Source: JBOFCS01 sp051646185
GTDB lineage: Bacteria; Actinomycetota; Actinomycetes; Mycobacteriales; Mycobacteriaceae
DNA: 24,401 bases
NCBI GenBank assembly: GCA_051646185.1
Contig: JBOFCS010000196.1
Coordinates: forward strand, 1 to 24,401
Direction of reading: 5' to 3'
The position numbers were made by a program, and so were the translations under genes. Positions 7,672 to 15,424 of the stretch are shown piece after piece (the stretch's first letter is position 1; every line of letters begins with the position of its first letter). Under the pieces are notes generated by a model. The model was not told the origin of the DNA. It worked only from the letters and a program-made list of their open reading frames with translations, and made no database searches.

Positions 7672-9089
7672 TACTGTCCTGCTTTCATTTGTGCTGCATC
7701 GTTTTTCGTGAGGTTCCAGTCTGATCCCTCTGGCGTATCAGTAACTTCGATGCCAGCTTCCTTAAGTCGATCACGTACTGCATCAGCTTCTGGCCAATTT
7801 TTTTCAGCACGCGCAGCATTGCGTCTGCCAAGTTCAGCACGGATTAGCACATCAAGTGCCTTATTAGCATCAGAATTGTTGGTATTCAGCGTATTCCACT
7901 TAGCATCGAGTGGATCGCAGCCAAGTATCCCCAACATCGCACGCACCCGGGAAGCCGCCGCAACAGCTTCTCGATAATCCCCAGACTCTAAAGCCGAGTT
8001 TCCGACACTACGTTGCCGGTGAACTTCAGCCAGCGCAGCAGGCACCGCCAAATCTTCATCTAAAGCGGCAGCAAATTTTGCTGTCCATTCACCCACCGGA
8101 ACCACACCGGCACGCTCAGATACCCGGTGTAAAAAAGCCTCACATTTACGATATGCAGCTGCCGCATCTTGTAAGGCAATTTCAGAAAACTCCAGCATCG
8201 ATCGATAGTGTGCACTACCAAGATAATATCGTAGCTCCTGTGGTCGAACACGTTGCAAGACAGCAGGAATGGACAGAACATTGCCCAATGACTTACTCAT
8301 TTTTTCGCCGCCCATGGTTACCCAACCATTATGTAACCAATACTGAGCAAAACCGTCGCCAGCGGCATGACTTTGGGCAATTTCATTCTCATGGTGCGGG
8401 AATACTAAATCCAGACCACCACAGTGAATATCAAACTGTGACCCAAGGTAGGTACGTGCCATTGCCGAACACTCGATATGCCAACCAGGACGCCCGGGAC
8501 CCCAAGGCGAAGGCCAAGAAGGCTCGCCAGGCTTTGCAGACTTCCACAACGTGAAATCTCTCAAATCGCGTTTGCCTTCCCCCAAACTTTCACCTTGATG
8601 TACATCGTCAACTTTATGTCCGGAGAGTTGGCCGTAGTCAGCTTGGCTCAACACATCAAAGTACACATCCCCTTGCGCAGCATAAGCATGTCCACGCACT
8701 ATCAGCTCGGCAATGAGCTCAATAATCTGAGTGATATGCCCCGTAGCTCGAGGCGATACCGAAGGAGCCAACACTCCTAGCTGTTCATAAGCCCAATCAA
8801 ACTCGCGCTCATAAGTACTTGCCCACTCCCACCAAGGCCTTCCAGCTTCAGCTGCTTTTGCAAGAATTTTATCGTCAATATCAGTGACATTTCGGACAAA
8901 AGCCACCTCAAAGCCCTGAGCTTGAAGCCAACGACGCAGTATATCGAAAGCCACCCCACTACGAACATGCCCAATATGCGGCAGCCCTTGAACGGTTGCC
9001 CCACACAGATACACCGAGGCTTGTCCAGAGCGCAACGGGACAAACTCCCGCACGTCCCGCGTTTTGGTGTCATGTAGACGAAGGGTCAC
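7671..9089 (-). CDS. cysS: Cysteinyl-tRNA synthetase
   Basis: Class I aminoacyl-tRNA synthetase charging tRNA-Cys with cysteine. The 472-residue length fits the family. Visible marks are the zinc ligands Cys29, Cys207, His232 and Glu236, the HIGH motif at residues 38-41 in GLPHIGHVRS, and KMSKS at 263-267. It starts with GTG at 9089, with AGGAT a few bases upstream, 11 bases after the ispF stop, and overlaps the rlmB start by one base. The YLCGATVQG opening distinguishes CysS from the mycothiol ligase MshC, which shares the fold. Long open frames on the opposite strand here (for example 7910-8554) are shadows. Confidence 0.97.
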   Translation of the reverse strand: MTLRLHDTKTRDVREFVPLRSGQASVYLCGATVQGLPHIGHVRSGVAFDILRRWLQAQGFEVAFVRNVTDIDDKILAKAAEAGRPWWEWASTYEREFDWAYEQLGVLAPSVSPRATGHITQIIELIAELIVRGHAYAAQGDVYFDVLSQADYGQLSGHKVDDVHQGESLGEGKRDLRDFTLWKSAKPGEPSWPSPWGPGRPGWHIECSAMARTYLGSQFDIHCGGLDLVFPHHENEIAQSHAAGDGFAQYWLHNGWVTMGGEKMSKSLGNVLSIPAVLQRVRPQELRYYLGSAHYRSMLEFSEIALQDAAAAYRKCEAFLHRVSERAGVVPVGEWTAKFAAALDEDLAVPAALAEVHRQRSVGNSALESGDYREAVAAASRVRAMLGILGCDPLDAKWNTLNTNNSDANKALDVLIRAELGRRNAARAEKNWPEADAVRDRLKEAGIEVTDTPEGSDWNLTKNDAAQMKAGQ

Positions 9090-9100
9090 AATCGGTAATC

Positions 9101-9598
9101 CTACTGGTTGAGCGCCCTCGAACTGGAATCCGGCATTTTTGCCTGTACTAGTGCCGTTGCAATCGCCGCAATTCCTTCACCTCGCCCAGTTAAACCCAGA
9201 CCATCAGTGGTGGTGGCAGCCACCGACACCGGAGCTCCTACTAAAACGGAAAGAACCCGTTGAGCTTCACTACGCCGTGGACCGATTTTGGGATGATTGC
9301 CAATCACCTGGACGGCCGCATTAACTATCACAAACCCCGACTCGGAAAGAAGCACACAAACATGACTAAGCATCTGTGCTCCACTTACGTTGTTCCACTC
9401 GGGTTGCCCAGTACCAAAAACTGCACCTAAATCCCCTAATCCCGCAGCTGAAAGTAGTGCATCACAAAGCGCATGGGCTGCAACATCGCCATCAGAATGC
9501 CCTTCGCAGCCGTCAACATCTTCAAAAAACACACCTGCCATCCAACATGGTTTCCCCCGCTGGATCGGGTGCACATCGCTACCGATTCCCACTCTCAT
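9101..9598 (-). CDS. ispF: 2-C-methyl-D-erythritol 2,4-cyclodiphosphate synthase
   Basis: Fifth enzyme of the MEP isoprenoid pathway; it cyclises CDP-methylerythritol 2-phosphate with release of CMP. I chose ATG 9598, which overlaps the ispD stop as TGATG; a TTG one codon upstream would give a less natural start. The 165-residue protein opens MRVGIGSDVHPI, with metal ligands Asp8 and His10 exactly where E. coli IspF has them. HSDGDVAAHALCDALLSAAGLGDLGAVF is the family core, and DGLGFTGRGEG-like residues near the C-terminus (here DGLGLTGRGEG) form the nucleotide-binding turn. Translation is probably coupled to ispD, which supplies an earlier step of the same pathway. Confidence 0.96.
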   Translation of the reverse strand: MRVGIGSDVHPIQRGKPCWMAGVFFEDVDGCEGHSDGDVAAHALCDALLSAAGLGDLGAVFGTGQPEWNNVSGAQMLSHVCVLLSESGFVIVNAAVQVIGNHPKIGPRRSEAQRVLSVLVGAPVSVAATTTDGLGLTGRGEGIAAIATALVQAKMPDSSSRALNQ

Positions 9599-10305
9599 CA
9601 ATGCCGTCCTTGTAGTAGTGCCTGAGCAAGCACCAGATCAAATGCCGAGGTGATTTTGAAAGCTTCTGACGAACCTGGGATGGTGTACACAGACTCGCCT
9701 AATAGCTCCACCAAGGAAGCGTCGTCGGTGGCCTGCTTATCCGAACATGATGTCGTGGCTATTAACGGAATGTTTGCATACGCATCCCGCAATAGCTCAG
9801 CATCGAAACCTTGTGGAGTTTGAATCGCCCGCAGTGTGGAACGATCCGGGGTGCTGCATACAGAACCATTCATATCTACCGTTTTGATCGTGTCAACAAC
9901 GGGAAGAGCCGGAACCACAGCACGACGGCCAGCACGCAGTTGTGCCACGATATTACTGATCAATGTAGGCGGAGTTAGAGGGCGCGCGGCGTCATGGACG
10001 AGAATGAACCGGGCATCGGCACTAGCGGCTAAACCCAAACGGACTGAATCTATTCGTTCGGCACCGCCGACAATAATATCCACCTCAGCTGGTAGTAATG
10101 ATCGGGCGGTCATTACTAATTCCCTGGGGACCATCACAACAACTCTGCTAACATCGCCGGAAGAAAAAAGGCCATCAACAGCCCGTTCAATCAGAGTGCT
10201 ACCACCTAAGCTCACAAAAGCCTTCGGCTTGCCGACTCCAAGACGAACACCACTACCAGCAGCCGGAACTAAAGCAACAACCGTTCCTGAAGATCCACTG
10301 TTCAC
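9598..10305 (-). CDS. ispD: 2-C-methyl-D-erythritol 4-phosphate cytidylyltransferase
   Basis: Third MEP-pathway enzyme; it joins CTP and methylerythritol 4-phosphate. The 235-residue protein has the CTP-binding signature VPAAGSGVRLGVGKPKAF near the N-terminus, the conserved VHDAARPLTPP around residue 104, and ATQTPQ-like sequence AIQTPQGF, all diagnostic of IspD. The start is GTG 10305; no ATG, GTG or TTG exists upstream in frame before a stop near the carD end, and the ribosome-binding site is weak (AGAAG). It follows carD after 22 bases and overlaps ispF by one base. The carD-ispD-ispF order is conserved across Corynebacteriales. Confidence 0.96.
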   Translation of the reverse strand: MNSGSSGTVVALVPAAGSGVRLGVGKPKAFVSLGGSTLIERAVDGLFSSGDVSRVVVMVPRELVMTARSLLPAEVDIIVGGAERIDSVRLGLAASADARFILVHDAARPLTPPTLISNIVAQLRAGRRAVVPALPVVDTIKTVDMNGSVCSTPDRSTLRAIQTPQGFDAELLRDAYANIPLIATTSCSDKQATDDASLVELLGESVYTIPGSSEAFKITSAFDLVLAQALLQGRH

Positions 10306-10327
10306 AATATGCTTCTGGACTAATGAT

Positions 10328-10816
10328 TTATGAGGCAGTCGCTAAAATTTCGTCAAGAATAGTGTCTGCTTTTTCCTCGTCGGTATGTTCGGCAAGAGCT
10401 AACTCCCCAACAAGAATCTGACGAGCTTTGGCCAGCATTCTCTTCTCACCAGCAGATAATCCACGATCTTGCTCACGCCGCCATAGATCACGGACAACTT
10501 CCGCAACCTTATTCACATCACCTGAAGCAAGTTTTTCAAGATTTGCCTTATAGCGACGGGACCAGTTTGTCGGCTCCTCGGTATGAGGGGCTCTAAGAAC
10601 CTCAAAAACCCGATCCAAGCCTTCTTGTCCCACAACATCTCGCACACCAACGTACTCGGCATTATCAGCAGGTACACGAACTGTCAGGTCACCTTGTGCA
10701 ACCTTAAGAACCAAGTACTCCTTCACCTCACCCTTAATGGTGCGGGTTTCAATTGCCTCGATCAACGCCGCGCCATGGTGGGGATAGACGACGGTATCTC
10801 CGACCTTAAATATCAT
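10328..10816 (-). CDS. carD: CarD-family RNA polymerase-binding transcription regulator
   Basis: Essential actinobacterial regulator that binds the RNA polymerase beta subunit and stabilises open promoter complexes. The 162-residue protein starts with MIFKVGDTVVYPHHGAA, the N-terminal RNAP-interaction (CarD_CdnL/TRCF RID) domain. The helical DNA-binding C-terminal half contains NWSRRYKANLEKLASGD and EVVRDLWRRE, including the Trp that wedges at the -10 element in the mycobacterial protein. AAAGGGG lies about 12 bases before ATG 10816. It heads the minus-strand run through rlmB and is transcribed away from the lpqE-like gene. Length and sequence match the family fully. Confidence 0.96.
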   Translation of the reverse strand: MIFKVGDTVVYPHHGAALIEAIETRTIKGEVKEYLVLKVAQGDLTVRVPADNAEYVGVRDVVGQEGLDRVFEVLRAPHTEEPTNWSRRYKANLEKLASGDVNKVAEVVRDLWRREQDRGLSAGEKRMLAKARQILVGELALAEHTDEEKADTILDEILATAS

Positions 10817-10843
10817 GTGTCCGGTGCCCCTTTCGATAGTTCA

Positions 10844-10849
10844 ATACTA
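10844..10849 (-). promoter_or_regulatory. Candidate -10 element of the carD promoter
   Basis: On the minus strand TAGTAT reads from 10849 to 10844, matching the TANNNT -10 pattern of corynebacterial housekeeping promoters. It would place the transcription start near 10837 and a leader of about 20 bases before the carD ATG. No convincing -35 sits at 17 bases; TTGAAA lies about 21 bases upstream. Confidence 0.4.
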
Positions 10850-10930
10850 ACACGTTCCATTCCAGACCGTTTTCAAACAACGCAGGTCAGGGCTTTAGCA
10901 CCGGATTTACGGGGGTTGACAGAAGTCGAT

Positions 10931-10976
10931 TAACGTGCATTGGTGCCTAATTTATTCTCAGGCAGCCAGCACGTTA
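10931..10976. repeat. Strong imperfect hairpin in the carD/lpqE divergent region
   Basis: TAACGTGC (10931-10938) pairs perfectly with GCACGTTA (10969-10976). Inside it TGG (10941-10943) pairs with CCA (10966-10968), and TGCC (10944-10947) pairs with GGCA (10961-10964), leaving a two-base and a one-base bulge and a 13-base AT-rich loop. That is 15 base pairs in 46 bases. A perfect TTGACA lies just upstream at 10916-10921, though no good -10 follows at standard spacing. It could be a leader structure for the lipoprotein gene, an operator or a transcription insulator. Confidence 0.6.
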
Positions 10977-11069
10977 GCAGAGCACAGCAGCACCCGATGT
11001 CCCCGCCACCACCCCCAACTACTAGTCTTCCTGGTAAAGCTGATACAGACCCGCCATGGAGGATATGCC

Positions 11070-11666
11070 GTGAACGCAAATACCCGCCGAGCCAGGATGG
11101 TTCGAATTGCCACCGCAACGCTGGGACTGGGTGTCGCCTTAACAATTTCCGCCTGCGGCGCCGGACAGATCTCTCAAACAGCTACCCAAGCAGCGGCAGT
11201 AAATGGTAACTCAGCAAATCTTGGATCACTTGCCATTCGCAACGTACATATCCTCGCCCCTGAAAGCGCAACAGACAATAAGGTTGGCGGCACCGCAAGG
11301 TTGGCATTGGTTATTGCTAATAGCAGCACAACTTCTGATGACAAGCTCATCCAAGTTTCTTCATCTATGGGAACACCGAGCATCAGTGGCAGCACAACTA
11401 TTCCAGCTTCGGACTCCCTCGTCGTAGGCACTCCTGCCGGGCAGCTAGAAAACCCCGGCACATTAGCCCCTGCCAGTATCACTTTCACTAATTTGTCAAG
11501 CGCTATCCCTCCTGGGCTCACCGTGGACATCACATTGACATTCGAAAAAGCTGGGGATATCACCATCTCGGTCCCTGTGGATATGAGCCATACTGGGGAA
11601 CACAAAAGCACTGACACCGGCCAGTCGGAACATCAGGAATCAGGCCATTCAAACTCAGGACACTAA
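11070..11666 (+). CDS. lpqE: LpqE-like lipoprotein with His-rich tail
   Basis: Secreted lipoprotein of unknown function, named by position between carD and radA as in M. tuberculosis (Rv3584). I chose GTG 11070 because GGAGGA lies 6 bases upstream at 11058-11063; longer frames reaching upstream lack a site. The 198-residue product has a signal peptide with two N-terminal arginines and lipobox ISAC, the lipidated cysteine at residue 29. The mature part looks like an all-beta domain (TARLALVIANSSTTSDDKL, then PAGQLENPGTLAPASITFT). The final 27 residues contain five histidines (SH, EH, EH, GH, GH), suggesting metal binding; DUF461/PCuAC copper chaperones are a possible comparison that I cannot test. 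It lies 24 bases from the radA frame. Confidence 0.8.
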   Translation: MNANTRRARMVRIATATLGLGVALTISACGAGQISQTATQAAAVNGNSANLGSLAIRNVHILAPESATDNKVGGTARLALVIANSSTTSDDKLIQVSSSMGTPSISGSTTIPASDSLVVGTPAGQLENPGTLAPASITFTNLSSAIPPGLTVDITLTFEKAGDITISVPVDMSHTGEHKSTDTGQSEHQESGHSNSGH

Positions 11667-11699
11667 GGATGTCTGCCACTGACGATAGTCTTGTCAACT

Positions 11700-13067
11700 G
11701 TGGCCAAGACCAGAGTTAGTTACCGGTGTTCGCAATGCCAGCACACCGTCTCCAAATGGGTAGGCCGCTGCCCAGAGTGCGGTACTTGGGGAACTGTTGA
11801 TGAAGTACCAGTGCTTACATCTTTGGCTTCACCAAGACATGCCGCAGGTTTGGCTCACCTTGCACCGCATACCCCGGCTGTACCGATATCACAGATTAAT
11901 CCCAGCTCCTCCCAAGCTGTACCTACCGGAGTTAATGAGTTAGACAGAGTGTTAGGCACCGGCATCGTTCCCGGCTCAGTGGTTCTGCTCGCTGGAGAAC
12001 CTGGGGTAGGGAAATCCACCTTATTGCTTGAAGTGGTGAAACAATGGGCAATTTCTGGTCGACGGGCTCTTTACATCACGGGTGAAGAATCGGCCGGCCA
12101 GGTCCGCTTGAGAGCTGAGCGAACAGGGGCAACACACGACAATATTTATCTTGCCGCTGAATCTGATTTGGCTACCGTATTCGGACATGTCGACCAAGTA
12201 AAACCCTCGCTGCTGATTGTTGATTCAGTACAGACGATGGTCTCTTCGCAAGCCGAAGGAGTTACTGGCGGGGTTACTCAAGTCCGAGCTATCACCTCGG
12301 GATTAACAGCTCTAGCAAAAACAACTGGTGTAGCAGTATTGCTCGTTGGCCATGTCACCAAAGATGGAGCAGTTGCTGGACCCCGCTCTTTAGAACATTT
12401 GGTAGATGTTGTGCTGCACTTCGAAGGCGATAAGCACACCACCCTACGAATGGTCCGTGGGATTAAAAATAGATTTGGACCAGCAGACGAAGTTGGATGT
12501 TTTGAGCTGCACGACAATGGTATTGCCGGAGTCGATGACCCCTCAGGATTGTTTTTGCATGAACGCGACAGCGCGGTATCGGGCACTGCAGTAACGGTAA
12601 CAATGGATGGCAAGAGACCGTTGCTTGGCGAAATGCAGGCTTTAGTGGTGCCAACGCATATGCCTTCGCCGCGCCGCGCCGTGAGCGGGCTTGACTCCGC
12701 TCGGGTAGCCATGATCCTGGCTGTCCTAGACAGGCGGGGAAGAATCAAACTTTCCGAACGGGAAGTGTATGCAGCAACCGTAGGCGGAATGCGAATGACC
12801 GAGCCGTCCTGTGATCTCGCTTTAGCAATGGCAGTCGCCTCTGCTTATCGTGAAATCCCTTTACCCACAAAGATGGTCGTCATTGGCGAGGTTGGGCTCT
12901 CGGGCGAAGTCAGAAGAGTTGGAGGTGTCGTCCGTAGGGTTGCAGAAGCGGCTCGACTTGGTTTTACCGAAGCCTTAGTTCCACCGGACTGCGGGAATCT
13001 ACCACCGGAAGTCAAACGTATAGAGGTTCCTAATGTTGGTGCAGCTCTTTCTATTTTAGGAAAATAA
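11700..13067 (+). CDS. radA: DNA repair protein RadA (branch-migration ATPase)
   Basis: RecA-like helicase that extends and resolves recombination intermediates. Domains in order: an N-terminal four-cysteine zinc finger (Cys10, 13, 24, 27, numbered from GTG 11700; GRCPECGTWGTV), the RecA-like core with Walker A GEPGVGKST (99-107), the RadA-specific KNRFG motif (256-260), and a Lon-protease-like C-terminal domain (GEVGLSGEVRRVGGV). GTG 11700 gives MAKTR, the usual few residues before the finger; an in-frame TTG at 11691 would add three. Neither has a clear ribosome-binding site, and a GATAGT -10-like sequence at 11684 hints at a near-leaderless transcript. Length 455 is normal. Confidence 0.95.
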   Translation: MAKTRVSYRCSQCQHTVSKWVGRCPECGTWGTVDEVPVLTSLASPRHAAGLAHLAPHTPAVPISQINPSSSQAVPTGVNELDRVLGTGIVPGSVVLLAGEPGVGKSTLLLEVVKQWAISGRRALYITGEESAGQVRLRAERTGATHDNIYLAAESDLATVFGHVDQVKPSLLIVDSVQTMVSSQAEGVTGGVTQVRAITSGLTALAKTTGVAVLLVGHVTKDGAVAGPRSLEHLVDVVLHFEGDKHTTLRMVRGIKNRFGPADEVGCFELHDNGIAGVDDPSGLFLHERDSAVSGTAVTVTMDGKRPLLGEMQALVVPTHMPSPRRAVSGLDSARVAMILAVLDRRGRIKLSEREVYAATVGGMRMTEPSCDLALAMAVASAYREIPLPTKMVVIGEVGLSGEVRRVGGVVRRVAEAARLGFTEALVPPDCGNLPPEVKRIEVPNVGAALSILGK

Positions 13068-13096
13068 TCACTATTTTCATCGATAAAAGGGGCCTT

Positions 13097-13450
13097 ATGT
13101 CGACCACACCTTCAACTATCGACGAGTATATTCAGCTGCAAGCCAATCAAGTTCAACCGATTTTAGAGCGCATCCGTAGCATTATTATCTGCACAGTCCC
13201 CATGGCTGAAGAAAAAATCAGCTACGGCATGCCCACTATTTCGGTTAATAACCAGACGATAGTGCACTTTGCTGCGTGGAAAAATCATATTAGCCTCTAC
13301 CCGCTCCCGAAGCTCAGTGGCGAACTTCTTAAGATGGCTGCGCCTTATCTATCTGGCAGTAGCACGGCAAAGTTTTTACTATCTCAACCAATTCCCTTTG
13401 AAATAATTCAGACCCTTGTGATTCAGCTATTCCAGCAGCAGGTAGCTTAA
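13097..13450 (+). CDS. DUF1801 (YdhG-like) family protein
   Basis: Small cytoplasmic protein of 117 residues. The sequence TIDEYIQLQANQVQPILERIRSII, then EEKISYGMPTISVNNQTIVHFAAWKNHISLYP and a short C-terminal helix, is the standard architecture of DUF1801, a family that includes the Bacillus iron chaperone Fra. Its biochemical role outside that example is poorly defined. AAAAGGGG at 13085-13092 lies four bases before ATG 13097, a strong ribosome-binding site. It follows radA by 29 bases on the same strand and may share its transcript. It is one of three genes separating radA from disA here. Confidence 0.8.
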   Translation: MSTTPSTIDEYIQLQANQVQPILERIRSIIICTVPMAEEKISYGMPTISVNNQTIVHFAAWKNHISLYPLPKLSGELLKMAAPYLSGSSTAKFLLSQPIPFEIIQTLVIQLFQQQVA

Positions 13451-13464
13451 CTTTCAGCAAAATT

Positions 13465-13480
13465 GATACATTTTTGTATC
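13465..13480. promoter_or_regulatory. Perfect dyad upstream of the secreted beta-propeller gene
   Basis: GATACA (13465-13470) and TGTATC (13475-13480) are perfect arms around TTTT. A TTGATA -35-like hexamer overlaps the left arm at 13463-13468 and TAGGAT, a corynebacterial-style -10, lies at 13489-13494, with a rather long 20-base spacer. The dyad could be an operator within this promoter, or an AT-rich terminator hairpin for the DUF1801 gene. It does not match the DtxR or GlxR consensus that I know. Confidence 0.35.
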
Positions 13481-13532
13481 CATTTTGGTAGGATGCCCCA
13501 GTCATCACTTCACCCGCATCCAAGGAGTTGCT

Positions 13533-14795
13533 TTGCCTACTACGCGCAGTAGTGCGGTAAGCCAGGCGCAATCACTTACCGCATCAATAATAGTTAGCTG
13601 TGCGGCAGCACTTACCGTTTTTTCGACACCTGTCGCCTCGGCATCACCCTTACGTGAGGTTCTGATCGTCGGGAACAACTGGGAAGGAACTGCAGATGTC
13701 ATCAGTTCCACCGCACCTTACGAAAAGATTGCCCGAATTAACGCCGTACCTGATTTTCAAGAACGGCTAGCTGAGATGCACTCCAGCCCAGTAAAAACTG
13801 CATTATTTCTAGGAAATCGTTACACCACCGGCGAAGGACATGACCAACTCATCGATGATATTTATTCCACCCCAGACGGCTCAGCGGTAGTCCTGTCCCG
13901 TCCAAGTTTTGCCGATGTTGTCTCCATAGATGTACGCACTAACGCCATTAACTGGCGGTTCCCAATCGCCGGAAGCCGCGCTGACCATATGGCGGTATCG
14001 CCAGATGGACGCTCAGTTGCCGTATCAGCTTCCCTAGCAAATACAGTCCACATACTTGATATCAACACCGGGGACCTTCAAGGACAATTCACTACCGGCG
14101 ATAGGCCACATGAAAATGTTTACACAAATGGTGGTAAATACCTGTGGAACATGGCAATTGGTGATGTAATCACACCTTTTGATGATCCAGCTCTTGACTT
14201 CACTAAAGGTGATCGCAAAATCACCATCATTGATACCGCAACATTTGAGATCATCCGCACAATCGATATGCGCGAAAAACTCGATGACTTTGGGCGTCAC
14301 GATCTTTCTGATGCTATTCGCCCGGTAAGTTTCTCCCCTGATGAGAAAAATCTGTACTTTCAGGTGTCCTTTTTTGGAGGAATTGTTGAGTACAATGTTG
14401 ATTCAGACAGCATCACTCGAATCCAAGAGCTACCTCAGAATCCTGCTGTCAATCTCAATCGCACAACCTGGGTCAATGATTCTCGTCACCACGGCTTAGC
14501 TATGAGTTCTGATGGCAAAAATCTTTGTGTCGCAGGAACGATGGATGATTATGTAGCTATTGTTGATCACGAGACCTTAACTCCTGCCAGTTTAGTTCCC
14601 ACTAATAAGCCCTACTGGGCCACCGTGAGCGGCGATGGGTCGGCCTGCATTATTTCGGAAAGTGGTAGCGATACCGTTTCCGCAATCAGCTTTGAGACCG
14701 GGGAACGAGTGGCACAAATCGAAGTTGGAGATCACCCTCAACGTATTCGACTTGGGCAACTGCCCTCCGATTGGTTTGGCACTGCCAAGCAATAA
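13533..14795 (+). CDS. Secreted YVTN-type beta-propeller protein
   Basis: Exported repeat protein of unknown function. I chose TTG 13533, because AAGGAG lies five bases upstream at 13522-13527; an upstream TTG at 13485 lacks a site and would bury the signal. The 420-residue product then has a Sec signal peptide (hydrophobic residues about 15-32) with probable cleavage after VASA at residue 37. The mature chain carries beta-propeller blades of the YncE/cytochrome-cd1-like type: SPDGRSVAVSASLANTVHILDINTG, SSDGKNLCVAGTMDDYVAIVDHETL and SGDGSACIISESGSDTVSAISFETG. No enzymatic motif or membrane anchor is evident. It ends 34 bases before the convergent thioesterase stop. Confidence 0.78.
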   Translation: MPTTRSSAVSQAQSLTASIIVSCAAALTVFSTPVASASPLREVLIVGNNWEGTADVISSTAPYEKIARINAVPDFQERLAEMHSSPVKTALFLGNRYTTGEGHDQLIDDIYSTPDGSAVVLSRPSFADVVSIDVRTNAINWRFPIAGSRADHMAVSPDGRSVAVSASLANTVHILDINTGDLQGQFTTGDRPHENVYTNGGKYLWNMAIGDVITPFDDPALDFTKGDRKITIIDTATFEIIRTIDMREKLDDFGRHDLSDAIRPVSFSPDEKNLYFQVSFFGGIVEYNVDSDSITRIQELPQNPAVNLNRTTWVNDSRHHGLAMSSDGKNLCVAGTMDDYVAIVDHETLTPASLVPTNKPYWATVSGDGSACIISESGSDTVSAISFETGERVAQIEVGDHPQRIRLGQLPSDWFGTAKQ

Positions 14796-14804
14796 CCAGA
14801 ACCT

Positions 14805-14859
14805 GCTAATGCAGTTCAACAGAACAAGCCTAGGGGTTAATCTGCTGAGCTGCATTAGC
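14805..14859. repeat. 55-bp near-perfect inverted repeat between convergent genes
   Basis: The 19-base left arm (14805-14823, beginning GCTAATGCAG) pairs with the right arm (14841-14859, ending CTGCATTAGC) at 17 of 19 positions, and each mismatch becomes a G-U pair in RNA of one strand. The outer 10 bases are perfect. The loop is 17 bases and contains CCTAGG. It spans the gap after the propeller stop and the last codons of the thioesterase gene. It is well placed as a bidirectional terminator or RNA-stability element, but no T-run follows on either strand. Confidence 0.6.
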
Positions 14860-15372
14860 GAAATGAGCCTCAGGAACAATACGGATAAACAGTGCCCGAG
14901 AAGACGCCACCAAACGATCGGTGCCACGGTGGTAAGCCTCGGCTCGGGTGTACACCTTACGATCCACTACCCCTTCCATTACCGACCTAAACTCTAGCGA
15001 GCTACCAATAGGGATAGGTGCCGAATAATCAATTTCCAGATGTGCTGTCACCATGGGGATCTGGGCTATCAGGCCCAACATGCCTTGGACTTCATCAAAT
15101 GCGCAGGATAAAATTCCGCCATGAATCACCCCGGGACCGCCTTCAAAGCGGTCATGAACATCAAAATCTGCTCTTACCGAAATACCTTCACCTGCATAGA
15201 ACTTAGTTCCCAAACCTTGGGCATCAGCACTGGGAACCGCAAAGCGTTGTGCCCAATAAACCGGTAAACGTTCACCAGGAGCTGGGGCATTATCTGGGCG
15301 TACTGGCAGCTCCGCTTGCGCAGGCACCGTCCACTTGCTACTCATAGGCAAGTAATCTAATCCAGAGTGCAC
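14830..15372 (-). CDS. Hotdog-fold thioesterase (PaaI/4HBT type)
   Basis: Probable acyl-CoA thioesterase of 180 residues. The hotdog core is visible in the second half: FEGGPGVIHGGILSCAFDEVQG, with the HGG oxyanion turn and an acidic residue on the central helix, then HLEIDYSAPIPIGSSLEFRSVM and a final strand ASSRALFIRI. The acyl chain is not predictable. The start is GTG 15372, with GAGG four bases upstream; ATG 15345 (residue 10) has no ribosome-binding site and is a second choice. It is transcribed divergently from disA, 52 bases between starts, and convergently to the propeller gene. It is the only minus-strand gene between carD and the distal end of the P450 cluster. Confidence 0.82.
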   Translation of the reverse strand: MHSGLDYLPMSSKWTVPAQAELPVRPDNAPAPGERLPVYWAQRFAVPSADAQGLGTKFYAGEGISVRADFDVHDRFEGGPGVIHGGILSCAFDEVQGMLGLIAQIPMVTAHLEIDYSAPIPIGSSLEFRSVMEGVVDRKVYTRAEAYHRGTDRLVASSRALFIRIVPEAHFANAAQQINP

Positions 15373-15424
15373 TGAACCTCAGGATCTGCACGGCAAGTCC
15401 CCTGTCTTGTGAAAGAGGCCACTA

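Noticed and set aside
7910..8554. 214-codon plus-strand open frame inside cysS
   Set aside because: It is antisense to a fully intact synthetase, is rich in Pro/His/Gln as expected of a shadow frame, and shows no domain.
11669..11719. 17-codon frame (ATG at 11669) between the lipoprotein gene and radA
   Set aside because: AAGG directly touches the ATG, leaving no spacing for initiation, and the frame ends inside radA out of phase; chance is more likely than a leader peptide.
13485..13532. Upstream TTG start for the beta-propeller gene
   Set aside because: It lacks a ribosome-binding site and would put 16 polar residues before the signal peptide; TTG 13533 has AAGGAG at proper spacing.
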